Source: an uncultured Prevotellaceae bacterium
GTDB lineage: Bacteria; Bacteroidota; Bacteroidia; Bacteroidales; Bacteroidaceae
Assembly (NCBI GenBank): GCA_947168045.1
Contig: CAMVKN010000004.1
Coordinates: 62,001-126,000, forward strand
DNA length: 64,000 nt
Direction of reading: 5' to 3'
Under the pieces are notes generated by a model that did not search any database, was not told the DNA's origin, and worked only from the letters and a program-made list of their open reading frames with translations. Position 1 is the stretch's first letter, and each line of letters opens with the position of its first letter. This document shows, piece after piece, positions 37,752 to 48,300 of the stretch. The position numbers were made by a program, and so were the translations under genes.

Positions 37752-40097
37752 TCACCTCACCACCACCTTGCGGCCGCCCCTGACGTAGATGCCTGGCGTG
37801 GGGCGGGTGACCAGCTGTCCGCTGAGGTTGTAGAGGTGGTTGTCGCCGCCGTGGGCCGTCACTGCATGGGCAATGCTCGAAGGCACCGACGGTGTCAGAT
37901 AGACGGCACTGACGTTGGCGCTGGCTCCGCGCTCTACCTTCAGCACGTGCAGGTGGAGGAAGTCATCGCTGCGCTGTGCGCCTTGATAGGTGGCGACGGC
38001 TTTCAGGTCGGCCAATGGCAGCACGATGGCCTTCATCGTGCCATCCCAATAGGGGTCGTCAGGGCCGAAGGTCACCTTGATCTGCTTGTAGTCGCCATGG
38101 TCCTCCAGCCTGTTGCCCACCACACGCAGTTCCTTTCCAGTGCCGAAGATGACCATCTTGTCGTATGCGGTCAGATCGGCATACTGGTTGTAAATCAGGT
38201 TCTCGCTGCCCGCCACGGCTTGGCCTCCCCCCACGTTTTGGTTCATCCTCCATGCCACATCGATGTTGTTGCCCGTCGGGTGCGAGGTGGCCGTGTTGCC
38301 ATCCCACTCTTGGAACATGTCAGCCGTCAGCTGCGTCCAGTCGTCGGGGATGTCGAAGTTGTCAGCATTGGTGTCGACAAATGCCATTATCTGCTGCAAC
38401 ACGTGCTGGGTGCGATAAGGGAAATACTGGGTGAGCAGACGGTTGCGCTCAGTCATGTAGTGGACGTCGGGGGTGAACACCTCATCGGCGGACTGATAGC
38501 GGTGCACATCGCGGCGATAGTCGCCCCAACGGGCCGACTCGGCATAGATGGCCGTCTCGATGGTGTGATAGAGGCTGTCCCACAACTCGACCACCGACTG
38601 CTGCCCCAAGGGGGCATCGTCGGCCAGCAGCTCCTGGGCGCGGTTCAGATAGCGGCGGGCAAACTTGGGGTTCTTCAGCAGGTTGTTGAAGATGCCCGTG
38701 GGGAAGCCGCCACGATTCAGCTTCGTCAGTACATTGTCGTCCTCGCCCAAGAAGATGGCCTCGGTGTCCCAGCAGAGGAAACGGAAGCCCTGGCTGTCGG
38801 TGCCCTTGCGGCGCAGGGCATGCCAGTTGTGGTGGTCCCAGTCTGTATTGCCACCATACTGGTTGATGAGCATGTAGTCGATGAAGCCGTCGATGTCGAG
38901 CAATGGCTCCAGCGCCGGATCGTCGTCGCCATTGGCGGCTTTGCCCTGCAGCCGATAGTAATAGGTGTTGTTCTCGGCCTTCTCCGCAGTCTCTACCATC
39001 AGGTTCCATGCGTCGAGGTCGCCTTCTGAGGCCTCGATGTGGTTGCCGCCGTCTTCCTCAATCTTCACCACGTCGATGTCGGACTTCTTCCCTCCCAGAT
39101 GGTCTTTACCGAAGAGGTCGTCAACGCGCTCGGCAATGTTGTACAGGCCCCAGTAGAGTCCGTTGATGAACAGGTGTACATAGAGCGCCTTCACGCCGAT
39201 GCCGCCCAGCCGCTGTTGCATGCAGCGGGCCCAGACGTCGCGGGTGTATTGTGCCACAGGGCGCTGCGTGGCATCCCAGTGCTGCCACGAATAGCCGAAG
39301 TGGCAGCGCAGCACCAGCTGGTCGAACTCCTGCGGCTCGCCAAAAACGGGATATGCCAGCTTGCCCTGGCCATACTCCTTCTTGAAGACCAGGCGGAACG
39401 AATGCTTAGGGTTCTTCTCAGCCAGACGGCCATGACCGCCGTGCAGACGGATGCCACAGTCGGCATGCATGTCGTGCTGCTGCGGCCCTCCCATCAGCTC
39501 CACGCTGACGGGGCGCGTCCACCCGTGGCCGGTATTGTCGCCAACGGGCGGGCCAGTGAAGATGTAGATGCCGCCGCGCTCCTCATCGTTCTCATGGCTG
39601 AAGAAATGGTCTTTGTCCGACACGATGCTCAGGATGGGCAGCGAGTAGAGTCCCTCTGTCACTCGCTGGCTGAAGGTAGTGTCGGCCAGCAGCTCGGGGT
39701 CCATCTCATAGTCGGCAGTGGCGGTTCCCCTCTGCTGGGAGTAGTGCCCCCATTGTGCAGGATAGCCTTCGGGCAGCGCCGGCTGGCTGAGCACCGACGA
39801 CACGAAGATGTAGGTGCTGGTGGCTATGGGCGATGTCAGCTCGCCATCTGTCACCTCCACGGCGCGCAGCACGGTGGTCTGCGTCAGCGTGAGCGGACCG
39901 GTGTAGAGCTGGCTCTCAGCCGTGGGCGGGCATCCGTCGGTGGTGTATCTGATTTCTGCAGCCCCATCGTCGGTGGTTAGCTCCACCGTGAGGCTCTCCT
40001 GGTCGTAAAGGCCATGAGCCTGGCTGAAGCGGGGTTGCGCCGAAGCCATCAGCGAGATGGCCAACAGCATAGAGGAGAGGAGAAACGGTTTCATCAT
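37752..40097 (-). CDS. CotH-kinase-like protein with chitobiase-type domain and T9SS tail
   Basis: About 781 residues from 40097 (MMKPFLLSSMLLAISLMASA, signal peptide); the longer frame from 40196 reads through tandem repeats and is unlikely. A CHB_HEX-type sandwich (about 20-95, RYTTDGCPPTAESQLYTGPL) precedes a CotH-like kinase fold with KHSFRLVFKKEYGQGKLAYP. The catalytic segment is DWDHHNWHALRRKG followed by FRFLCWDTE. A jelly-roll region and a T9SS-type tail (YNLSGQLV ... GRKVVVR) end the chain. CotH relatives phosphorylate extracellular proteins; in Bacteroidetes many sit in polysaccharide loci with unknown role. It is the last gene of its minus-strand group. Confidence 0.8.
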   Translation of the reverse strand: MMKPFLLSSMLLAISLMASAQPRFSQAHGLYDQESLTVELTTDDGAAEIRYTTDGCPPTAESQLYTGPLTLTQTTVLRAVEVTDGELTSPIATSTYIFVSSVLSQPALPEGYPAQWGHYSQQRGTATADYEMDPELLADTTFSQRVTEGLYSLPILSIVSDKDHFFSHENDEERGGIYIFTGPPVGDNTGHGWTRPVSVELMGGPQQHDMHADCGIRLHGGHGRLAEKNPKHSFRLVFKKEYGQGKLAYPVFGEPQEFDQLVLRCHFGYSWQHWDATQRPVAQYTRDVWARCMQQRLGGIGVKALYVHLFINGLYWGLYNIAERVDDLFGKDHLGGKKSDIDVVKIEEDGGNHIEASEGDLDAWNLMVETAEKAENNTYYYRLQGKAANGDDDPALEPLLDIDGFIDYMLINQYGGNTDWDHHNWHALRRKGTDSQGFRFLCWDTEAIFLGEDDNVLTKLNRGGFPTGIFNNLLKNPKFARRYLNRAQELLADDAPLGQQSVVELWDSLYHTIETAIYAESARWGDYRRDVHRYQSADEVFTPDVHYMTERNRLLTQYFPYRTQHVLQQIMAFVDTNADNFDIPDDWTQLTADMFQEWDGNTATSHPTGNNIDVAWRMNQNVGGGQAVAGSENLIYNQYADLTAYDKMVIFGTGKELRVVGNRLEDHGDYKQIKVTFGPDDPYWDGTMKAIVLPLADLKAVATYQGAQRSDDFLHLHVLKVERGASANVSAVYLTPSVPSSIAHAVTAHGGDNHLYNLSGQLVTRPTPGIYVRGGRKVVVR

Positions 40098-40102
40098 GAA
40101 AT

Positions 40103-40214
40103 GGAGTAAGGAGGTGTGGAGTAAGGAGGTGTGGAGTAAGGAGTAAAGGAGTAAGGAGATGTGGAGGTAAAGGAGACACTGCTCCTTACTCCACAACTCC
40201 TTACTCCTTTACTA
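40103..40214. repeat. Inverted array built from GGAGTAA repeats
   Basis: The left part (40103-40156) repeats GTGGAGTAAGGAG and the right part (40183-40214) is its reverse complement. It lies between the T9SS cargo gene and CotH and could fold into a long hairpin in the transcript. Confidence 0.8.
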
Positions 40215-40224
40215 CTTGAGTTGC

Positions 40225-41856
40225 TTACTTGATGATGACCTTCTTGCCACCCACAATGTAGAGACCCTTGACAGGCTTCTCCACGCGCTGTCCGCTGAGG
40301 GTGAAGATGGCGTCGGCCTGCATCCTATGCTCGCCTTTGACGGTGTTGATGGCAGTGGTGGTACCGTCGGTACTCTGCAGCACCACATAGTCGAGCGAGC
40401 CAGCCTCGCCAGAGCCTCCCACGAAGGTGAGGTCGGCAGCTTCAGCGAGAGTGAACTCCTCGCTGACGGTCTCACGCCACGAACCAGCAGAAGCGATATT
40501 GAGCACTTCGGCGTCGCCAGCCTTGAAGGTATAGGAGCCGCCATAGGCAGCAGCAATGAGCTTGTAGGTGCCAGCTGCGAGCTTCACAATCTTGGCATCT
40601 TCCGATGTGTAGGCTCCGGCACGATAGGAACAGCGGTCGGCCACGGTGCCCGTGGTGCACACCTTCAGTCCGGCAATATCCTCTGCCTCCGTGAAGAAGA
40701 CAACGTCCGTGGTCTCGGTAGCAGCATAGACAGCCTCCACCAGCTTGCCATCTTCGTCGAGCTTGAAGCTGCCGTTGTAGACCTGGTCGGTGGGATCTTT
40801 CTTGAAGAGCGTGCCGCCGACGTTGAAGTAGCGCGGATAAGCGTAGCCCACGGTCTCGCCTTCGAAGTAAGCCTTGTCGGCCAGCGTGGCCAGGGTGTTG
40901 GTACCATCGGTGGCAACGACGGTGTACTTATAAGTGGCGGCCTGCTTCACACGGACGGTGACGACGGTGTTGTTACTCTCGTCAACGAGGTTATCCTCAC
41001 TGTCGTTGCCCTCCACATAGTACTTCACGCCGTCGGCCCAGACGGGGTCGGTGGTGATGTCAATCTTCGTGCCCTTCTCGGCCGAGCCTTCCTCCTTCTT
41101 CACCACCACATCGTTCTCGTCGACGTAGTTGATGACGTACTTGTAGAGCACCTTCTCAGCTGAAGTGATGGAGAGGTTGTCGATACCGATGGAGCGGTCT
41201 TCGTTGGTGCAGTTGTCGCTGATGACAATCTTGGCCAAGTCCATCTTCACCCCATCGAGGTTGGCCGAGTAGGTGATGTCTTGCAGGGCTTTCTTGGCCG
41301 GCTGGTACACCATGTTGAAGGTGACGGCTCCCCTTCCGTGCACCCTGAAGGTCACCTTCGGCGTGTAGTTCTCGGTGTTCACATAGTGCTGGTTGTGGGT
41401 GAAGCCGTTGGCACTCTTGTTGTTGTTGAAGTTGGCCTGACCGGTGAAGGGAGCGAATCCGGCAGCGGTCTGTCCGCCCAGCTGCACGTCGGTGACCTGG
41501 CAGGCTTTGCGGGTGTAGGTGTAGCCCACGAGCACCACGCCGTCGGAGTTGACGAGCTGGATGGTCGACGTCGACTCGTCGCCAGCCCAGCCCTGCAGTC
41601 CGCTGAACTGAACGGTGACCTCCTCGTTTTCGGCGATGGCGTAGGCACCCTCGCCGCCCACAGCGAAGGATGCCGTGGCGGTGGTGTTGCTCACGCAGAG
41701 CACGTTTCCGATTTCCGTGGCGGCTTTCACGATGCCAGCGTCGAAGGGAGCCGTCGTCTCCTCAAAGTCGGCAGTGAAGGGCAGCGAGCTGATCTGTGCC
41801 CCAGCCCCGGCTGCAGCGAATGCAGCCATAATGAGTGTAAAGATTTTCTTTTTCAT
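40225..41856 (-). CDS. T9SS-exported protein with two unrecognised modules
   Basis: 543 residues with signal peptide (KKKIFTLIMAAFAAAGAGAQ). Residues about 25-215 look like a jelly roll (PFTADFEETTAPFDAG), and 215-305 is linker sandwich. Residues 309-499 form a module shared with the CE12 protein: PRYFNVGGTLF, VVFFTEAEDIAGLK, KLAAGTYKLIAAAYGGSYTF, FVGGSGEAGSLDYVVLQSTD. The end FTLSGQRVEKPVKGLYIVGG plus KKVIIK is a T9SS-type tail. No catalytic motif is seen. It has its own -7 box (41910-41917) and precedes CotH. Probably a surface glycan-binding protein. Confidence 0.7.
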   Translation of the reverse strand: MKKKIFTLIMAAFAAAGAGAQISSLPFTADFEETTAPFDAGIVKAATEIGNVLCVSNTTATASFAVGGEGAYAIAENEEVTVQFSGLQGWAGDESTSTIQLVNSDGVVLVGYTYTRKACQVTDVQLGGQTAAGFAPFTGQANFNNNKSANGFTHNQHYVNTENYTPKVTFRVHGRGAVTFNMVYQPAKKALQDITYSANLDGVKMDLAKIVISDNCTNEDRSIGIDNLSITSAEKVLYKYVINYVDENDVVVKKEEGSAEKGTKIDITTDPVWADGVKYYVEGNDSEDNLVDESNNTVVTVRVKQAATYKYTVVATDGTNTLATLADKAYFEGETVGYAYPRYFNVGGTLFKKDPTDQVYNGSFKLDEDGKLVEAVYAATETTDVVFFTEAEDIAGLKVCTTGTVADRCSYRAGAYTSEDAKIVKLAAGTYKLIAAAYGGSYTFKAGDAEVLNIASAGSWRETVSEEFTLAEAADLTFVGGSGEAGSLDYVVLQSTDGTTTAINTVKGEHRMQADAIFTLSGQRVEKPVKGLYIVGGKKVIIK

Positions 41857-41909
41857 GTTTTTGTTTTTTTTAAGGTTAGTAAATTAACAAATAATACTCT
41901 TTTCGACTG

Positions 41910-41917
41910 CAAAGGTA
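41910..41917 (-). promoter_or_regulatory. -7 box for the 543-residue cargo gene
   Basis: TACCTTTG on the minus strand, 53 bp upstream of the ATG at 41856. Confidence 0.6.
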
Positions 41918-42020
41918 GCGCAGAAAAAGCAAAGGGCAGGGGCAGAAATCCGTCTTTTAGCACACGGTTTTAGGTCAAAACGGAAAAACGCCACTCTGCC
42001 CACTTGCTTTGTGACTCAGT

Positions 42021-42620
42021 TCATCTCAGCACAGCCTTCACTTCCGTCACCATGTCCTTATGCTTCTCGTCGGGCTCAGTGATTTGGGAAGAGAACGTGA
42101 CACTCTCGCCGGGCTTGCCTGGAATGGTAAATGTGCCTGAGTAGGTGATGGAACTTGGATCAAACAATGTGGCTTCGACAAACACTTTGTAGGTGCCGTA
42201 TTCAACCTTCTTGCCCTCTTGGTCGGTAAAGTCCCAGGTGAAAGTCTGTAGGCCGCTGACCTGTGGTGTGGCACCTGACACGGCGTCTATCTGCTGGTCA
42301 GAGAGGTTGTCGGCCTTTGCTGCCTTTACCCAGTTGGGCACGCAATAGGGGCGCTTGATGTAGCCGCGTACGGGTTTCTCGTCGCCCCTTGCCCTGCCTT
42401 TCGCCGTAAACAAAGTGACAAAGAGCGTTTTCACCACGTCGCCGCTTTCGTTTTCTATCCATACGGCATACTGGTTGGAACCGTGGTCGTTCTGGCGCTG
42501 ATAGTTGAACGACACCTCAAGGGAAGTGGCTTTTTCCTGCTTTCTTTCCTTTTTTACTGCCGCGCATGATGTACTTAGTACCAACGCTGTAAGAACAGCT
42601 GTAATGATTTTTCTTTTCAT
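42021..42620 (-). CDS. DUF2271-family lipoprotein
   Basis: 199 residues with a lipoprotein-type signal (KIITAVLTALVLSTSC, Cys19). The body matches the DUF2271 pattern: SNQYAVWIENESGDVVKTLF, then RGYIKRPYCVPNW and FTWDFTDQEGKKVEYGTYKVF, a FlgD-like immunoglobulin sandwich. Proteins of this family are periplasmic and often neighbour flavin or redox proteins. Here it follows the CE12 gene after 29 bp, so the pair is co-transcribed. Its role in the pectin locus is unknown to me. Confidence 0.75.
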   Translation of the reverse strand: MKRKIITAVLTALVLSTSCAAVKKERKQEKATSLEVSFNYQRQNDHGSNQYAVWIENESGDVVKTLFVTLFTAKGRARGDEKPVRGYIKRPYCVPNWVKAAKADNLSDQQIDAVSGATPQVSGLQTFTWDFTDQEGKKVEYGTYKVFVEATLFDPSSITYSGTFTIPGKPGESVTFSSQITEPDEKHKDMVTEVKAVLR

Positions 42621-42649
42621 GTTCCTTTCTTATTTTATTAATGTAACGT

Positions 42650-45301
42650 CTATCTGATTACGACTTTCCTGCCATTGCGGATGTAGATGCCCTTAGAGGG
42701 ATGGTTCACTGGCGTGCCTTGGAGATTGTAGAGGATACCTGTGGACGGCTGAGGAGCAATCAGTGATGAGTGAGGAGTGATGCTGTTGGTCGCGGAACCA
42801 GTGGCTTGATAGGCCTCGACGTAGTAGACGTGGCATCCGCTGGTGTTGTAGACCAGCACGTCGACCGTGCCAGCATCCTCAGGGACGAGCCATGTCTGCT
42901 CGGTATAGGCATCGGGCACTGGCACAGCCTTGCCATTGGGATCCTTCAGCTCGACCCCCTTGACGATGTTGGTCAGTGTACCGTTGTTCAAGAAAAGCTG
43001 TACGCCGCGCGCGCTACCGTTGCGGTGCGACTCCACGGCCATCTTGATCTCCGTACCTGCCTTCACGTCGGGGATGACAAAACAAATAGTGTTGGCAATG
43101 CCCAGCCACAGGTATTGTGGGCCGTGATAGGTGCCGATGGAGGTAGAGGCATAGTCGACGGCGATGGCCAGGTTGCGCTGTTTGCAGTATTCCTCTGGAA
43201 AGTAGAGTCCGTCGAGTTCAGCTATCACCTCGCCGTTGGCCTTCACGGTGCCATAGTCGGTGTCGGAATGGTACCAGAAGCATCGGTTATCGACGGGTGT
43301 CGACGAGCCAAGGTATTCTTGATCGCTCCATCCCGTCTCGTCGCCTGCATTGGCATCGGCGGTAAGGTTGGCTATGGTAGCAGCGCTCCAGTTGGCGAAG
43401 TCCCAGCGCGATAGCTCGTTGACGACAGTGCCGTCTGTGCTCTGCAAGAAGAAATAGTCGAGTGCGGAGTCCTGTCCCGATCCGCCCTTGAAAAGCAGGT
43501 CGGCAGGCTCGGTCAGCGTGAAGGCTTCACTGCGCAGCTCGTTCCATGAGGACGAGGCATCCATCGTCAGCACTTCCGTCTGGCCAGCCTTGAACTGCAT
43601 CTCGCCTCCGATGGCGGCAGCAGTTAGGGTATATGTTCCGGGAGAAAGTCTGAGCAGCTTGGTGTCACTGGCGGCATAGGCAGCAGCAGCACTCGAACAT
43701 CCCTCGTTCTGCACCGTCTTTAGGGCCTTGATGTCCTCGGCCTCGGAGAACAGGATAGCGTCGCTAATGTTGGTATCCTGATAGTCGAGTGCAATGTCCT
43801 GTGGAGCGTGAAGCGACAACTGGAGCTGATACTTCCCGTCGGTGGGCTCGGTCACGTAGAGATGTCCGTTGAGGTTGTAGTACCGGGGGTAAGGGATGGT
43901 CAGCGTCTCGTCTTCATAGATGGTTCCTGAGATGAGCGTAGCCAGTTGGCTGCCATTGCAATTGACGGTGATGTTATATTTGTATTTGTTTGACTCAAGC
44001 AGTTCGATGTTGAACTTTTTAGCCAACGTCTGATTCCAGCCCTTAATGACATCGGGTGTCCAGTCCTTGTCGTTCACCAGTACAGGAATGGCACCTCGCT
44101 CCAGGCAGTCGTTGACGAAGAAATGGATGTACCAACCATAGCTGTATACCATCTCATTGCGCTTCGTGGCCGACATGCTCAGGTTGCTCTGTTTGTCATC
44201 CGCCGACTGCAGGCTGCCCAGTTCGCTGCCTGCCTGTGTGGATGTCAGTTCCGACTGGCCAAAGCGCATGATGACGCTGTCGCCAGGCTGCATGGTGTTG
44301 TAGACAAGATACCAGTCGCCCGACCGATAGCAGTCGCGGGCGCTCGTCTTGTCCGTTCCTCCGATGGTGAAGGTGTAGGGCTTACCCTCAGTGCGCTCTA
44401 TGTCAAGCTTGGCGGGAGTCATGTCGATGAGGTATTCATAGAGTGGATTCTCAGGGTCGGCGGCAATAGCCCGTGCAGCTCCATAGGCACACTCCCAGGC
44501 ACCACGCAGGCCGGGGTGGAGCGACTGGTCGGCGCAATACATCTGATAGGTCTTCCATTCGCCGAAGACGTTATAGTGCTCGCTGACCATAGCTTCCTGG
44601 TCTATATAGCTCACTCCTTTCTCCTGGGCGATAGTCTTTCCCCAGGATCGGTAGTTGGTCTCCATGTTATGCTTGCCGTTGGTGAACCCATAGCGCGGCG
44701 TGCGAGAGCACAGGATGGGGATGGCACCTTTCGCACGGGTCTCGTCGATAAAGAAGCGCAGATACTGCCCGAAGGTATACACCGTCTCGGTAGTGCCATC
44801 GCTCTTTTTCACCGTACGCGTCTCCGTGGCCGATGTCCCGCCAATGCTCGACTTTGTGTCCCAGTTGCTGCCTCCGTCGTTATGGCCGAAGCTGATGATA
44901 ACGTAGTCGCCGGGCTTTAGGGCGTTCTTCACGTTCCGCCAAAGGTCGCTGGTATAGTAGGTGCGGGAAGACATCCCTCCCATGCCGTGGTTCTCACAGA
45001 CGAGCTCGTCGGCATCGAACCATTCCTGGGCAAATAGTCCCCATCCCCACTGCCCCTGTATGCCACCGTCGCCCTTCGACCCATTGCGCATGGTGGAGTC
45101 GCCGCAGAAGAAAGCCATGGGCTTGCCTGCCTTGCGAAGCTTGCCTGCCGGTGAGGGGATGAGAAAGCGCGTGTTGCGCACGTCGGCACGTATGGTGATG
45201 TCCTTGAACACGTTTGGGTCTTCTACCAGTCTCTGCGATTCTGTCGGCTGACTGAATGTCAAAAGTGCAGTTGCTGCGATAAGTCTTGCAATTCGTTCCA
45301 T
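42650..45301 (-). CDS. CE12-type rhamnogalacturonan acetylesterase, multidomain
   Basis: 883 residues, signal peptide. The first SGNH hydrolase domain (about 55-290) has the nucleophile in FCGDSTMRNG (Ser69), block III ISFGHNDGG (Asn141), and the Asp-His pair in ADQSLHPG (Asp258, His262). It should remove acetyl groups from rhamnogalacturonan. A second, degenerate copy (about 320-430) repeats the layout (MQPGDSVIMRFGQSE) but has lost the GHND motif. A module shared with the 543-residue cargo protein follows (440-628), then a module shared with the PL11 and the 883-residue binding protein (631-830). A T9SS-type tail (GIYIRNGRKVVIR) closes the chain. It belongs to the minus-strand lyase operon. 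Confidence 0.88.
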   Translation of the reverse strand: MERIARLIAATALLTFSQPTESQRLVEDPNVFKDITIRADVRNTRFLIPSPAGKLRKAGKPMAFFCGDSTMRNGSKGDGGIQGQWGWGLFAQEWFDADELVCENHGMGGMSSRTYYTSDLWRNVKNALKPGDYVIISFGHNDGGSNWDTKSSIGGTSATETRTVKKSDGTTETVYTFGQYLRFFIDETRAKGAIPILCSRTPRYGFTNGKHNMETNYRSWGKTIAQEKGVSYIDQEAMVSEHYNVFGEWKTYQMYCADQSLHPGLRGAWECAYGAARAIAADPENPLYEYLIDMTPAKLDIERTEGKPYTFTIGGTDKTSARDCYRSGDWYLVYNTMQPGDSVIMRFGQSELTSTQAGSELGSLQSADDKQSNLSMSATKRNEMVYSYGWYIHFFVNDCLERGAIPVLVNDKDWTPDVIKGWNQTLAKKFNIELLESNKYKYNITVNCNGSQLATLISGTIYEDETLTIPYPRYYNLNGHLYVTEPTDGKYQLQLSLHAPQDIALDYQDTNISDAILFSEAEDIKALKTVQNEGCSSAAAAYAASDTKLLRLSPGTYTLTAAAIGGEMQFKAGQTEVLTMDASSSWNELRSEAFTLTEPADLLFKGGSGQDSALDYFFLQSTDGTVVNELSRWDFANWSAATIANLTADANAGDETGWSDQEYLGSSTPVDNRCFWYHSDTDYGTVKANGEVIAELDGLYFPEEYCKQRNLAIAVDYASTSIGTYHGPQYLWLGIANTICFVIPDVKAGTEIKMAVESHRNGSARGVQLFLNNGTLTNIVKGVELKDPNGKAVPVPDAYTEQTWLVPEDAGTVDVLVYNTSGCHVYYVEAYQATGSATNSITPHSSLIAPQPSTGILYNLQGTPVNHPSKGIYIRNGRKVVIR

Positions 45302-45382
45302 AAGCGTTATTGTAGGTTATGAACCCCGACAGCCACTTGATGACTGTCGGGGTCGATATTATTAAGGATTGGCTGCTGGCGT

Positions 45383-48300
45383 TTATCTCAACACCGTTTT
45401 CCGGCCGTTGATGATGTACAGCCCATGCTGTGGTGAAGCCACCTGCTGCCCATTGAGGTTGAAGATGACAGTGGACTTAGGGTCGGTGGAGGAAGGCAGG
45501 GCATCGATGCCCGTATCTTTTTTGTCAGCCACCACGGCACTGATGTCGTAGATGTGGCATCCACTGGTGTTCTTGACGTAGATGTCAACTTGTCCGCCAA
45601 TACTGGTCACACCGTCGGGCAGCACCCAGTCCTCCCAGGTGTAGCTGCTCCTGGCATCAGGTGTGAAGTTGTCTCCAATCTGTAGGAAGCTGCCGTTGTC
45701 ACCCAAGGCGTAGATACCCACGCCTCGGCCTTGTCCGCTGCGATGCGACTCTACGCTCATGGTGATGGGCTGGCCGACGATGACATTGGGGATATAGAAG
45801 CAATAAGGTGGGTTGTTGCCAATGCCCAGCCAGAGGTACTGTCCTCCAGCATAGTTACCAATGTCGGTAGAGGCATAGTCGATGGCTATGGCCAGAGAAC
45901 GTCCTTGGCAATAAGCATCGCCAAACATCAGTCCTTGCAGCTCAGTGATGGACTTTCCATTGGCCTTCACTTCGCCAGACTGTTCATCCTGAAGCCAGAA
46001 GCAGCGGTTGTCCACGGCCTCCATCTTGTTGAGGTACTCCACGTCGCTCCATCCAGTCTCGTCGCCCTTATCAGCATCGGCTGTGAGGTTGTCGATGGTT
46101 TGCTGGCTCCACTTGGAGAAATCCCACTGACGAACGACGCCTGACACCTGCTCGTTGCTGCGACATGCAGCGCTGATGCTCACGGGTACACGATTACCCT
46201 TGGTGCCAGTCAGCGTGAAGTTGAATGTGTAGTTGCCTGCCTCATGGAAGGCACCCTTGATGTTGAGCGTGGGGTTCTCCTCGCCCTCGATGGTGTAGGC
46301 GACGCCTTGTGGCATGCCTTCCTGTGCTGCGCCATTGAAGGTGTAGCCGTTGAACTCCATCGTCTTGGTGTTGCTGGTGGTGAACGTCCAGTCTATAGGC
46401 TCTTCGAGCTTCACCACGAATCGTTTGCCTGCATCAGTCATGCCTGGCATGTTCATGTCGGGCAGGTAGTAGCCCAGGTGTGGCGGCTGGTTATAGGCTG
46501 TATTCTGCCAACAGATGCCCATACGATAGGTATGGTCGTGCATCAGAGTGGGCACACGGTAGTTGGTGGGTGTGTTGGTAGAGTAGATGGCCAGGCAGGT
46601 CTCAGCGTCGCTGGCTCGCCAGAGGATGACCTCCTCACGCCAGTCGCCCAGAATATCGGCCGAGAGGTTGGGAGTGCTCTTCGAACTGTTGCAGGTGTTG
46701 CTGGGGCCTAGGTCGCTGAAGGTAACAAGGCGTGACGTACCGTTCCTGCTCCACTTGTCGAGCTTGTTGCCGTCGAGCAGCTCCTCCTGGAGGTCGCCGT
46801 CCCAGTAGATGCGGAAGTTATTCGACCCTTTCTTCGTAGATACAGACTCTCCTGTAATAGCACTGCGCACTGCGGCTTCCTTGCTCCAGAAGACGGCTCC
46901 GCGGATGTCAGTTCCAAAGTTGCCGGCCATGCCTCGCCCATTGTCCACGCCCTCGGGTCCGCCTTTGTGCAGTATCTCGCCAGTGCGTGCATCATGCACG
47001 TCCCAGGCGTAGGTGCCTTTCTCCTCGTGCACCTGGAACATCTCCAGTCCGGGGCGGTCAGGATTCAGGTCGCTAAGGTGGAGGGCGTCGCCATGGCCAA
47101 AGCCTGTGCCATAGAGCAGCGTGCCGTCGTCGTCGAGTGCACCTGCGCCCCAAACGACTTCATCGCGTCCATCGCCATCAACATCAGCAATCGACATATT
47201 GTGGTTGCCATTGCCGTACATCGTGCCGCTGCCCCCGCCGCTGGTGGGCCTGCAACCCGAGAAGGTTTTGCTGGAGCCCTGGCCGTCAGCATCGTAGGTG
47301 GTCACCGTGTAACTGTTCTTGGACTTATGCGAGCTGAACCAACGCTGATGGAGCAACTGCCCGTCGAAGTCCACAGCCCAAATGAAGGCGAAGGTATAGT
47401 ATCCACGGCAGAAGATGCCGCTGGCAGGTTTGTCTGGGCCGTCAAGCTGGGCAACACCAGCGAGGAAACGCTCGCCACGGTTGCCGTAGCCTGCATAGTC
47501 GGTATGTCCACTGCGGTCATCCCAATTGAATGTGCCTGTGGCTGCCCCGCCATAGCCAGTATCGCGGTTGGGATTGTAGAAGATGGTGTGTACGGCCTCG
47601 CCCGTCAGTCCGTTGAATACGGTGAGGTACTCTTGTCCGCCAGTAATCTTTCCGTCGCCATTGCGATGAACAGCGGTATTGCTGGCGTTCTTGATGACGT
47701 CTTCGGTAGCCACTTGGTTCACGTAGTGGCTGTTGCCGTCCTTGGAGCCGGGGCCAGTCTTACACATCATCTCAGCAAGACCATCGCCGTCGAAGTCGTA
47801 GACCATGAACTGGGTATAGTGGGCACCAGCACGGATATTTGGTCCCAGGTCGATGCGCCAGAGGCGTGTGCCGCTGAGCTTGTAGCAGTCAATGAAGACA
47901 TTGTCAGTGACACCGCCCTGCGAGTTGTCCTTGGAGTTGGATGGGTCCCATTTGACGAAGATTTCGTATTCGCCGTCGCCGTCGACATCGCCTACGGAGC
48001 AGTCGTTAGGATTGTACGAACCTCCGTTGGCTCCCTTCGGCGGACGCTGCAGCACCAGCTTCAAGTAACGCTGTGCCCAAGGCTTGACGGCAGCCGTGGT
48101 ATCGACGGCAGTGCCATCGACCATGGTCACCACCTGATAGCTGTCGGTCGTCTTTCCTGCTGCATCAGTGTAGTTGGTGGCATAGAGGTCTTTGGCCAGG
48201 CTCTCGCCGTTGCGCAGCAACTCAAAACTTGTGTCATCTGCATCGTAGCCCAGCGAACGCCAACTGACGAACATGCCTGATCCTGATGCAGGCAATGCGA

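Noticed and set aside
40098..40196. A longer start for the CotH-like protein
   Set aside because: The added residues are translated tandem repeats (LLHTSLLHTS), and the signal peptide starts at 40097.
46967..48280. A 437-codon open frame on the plus strand
   Set aside because: Antisense shadow of PL11, low-complexity Val/Ala-rich product.
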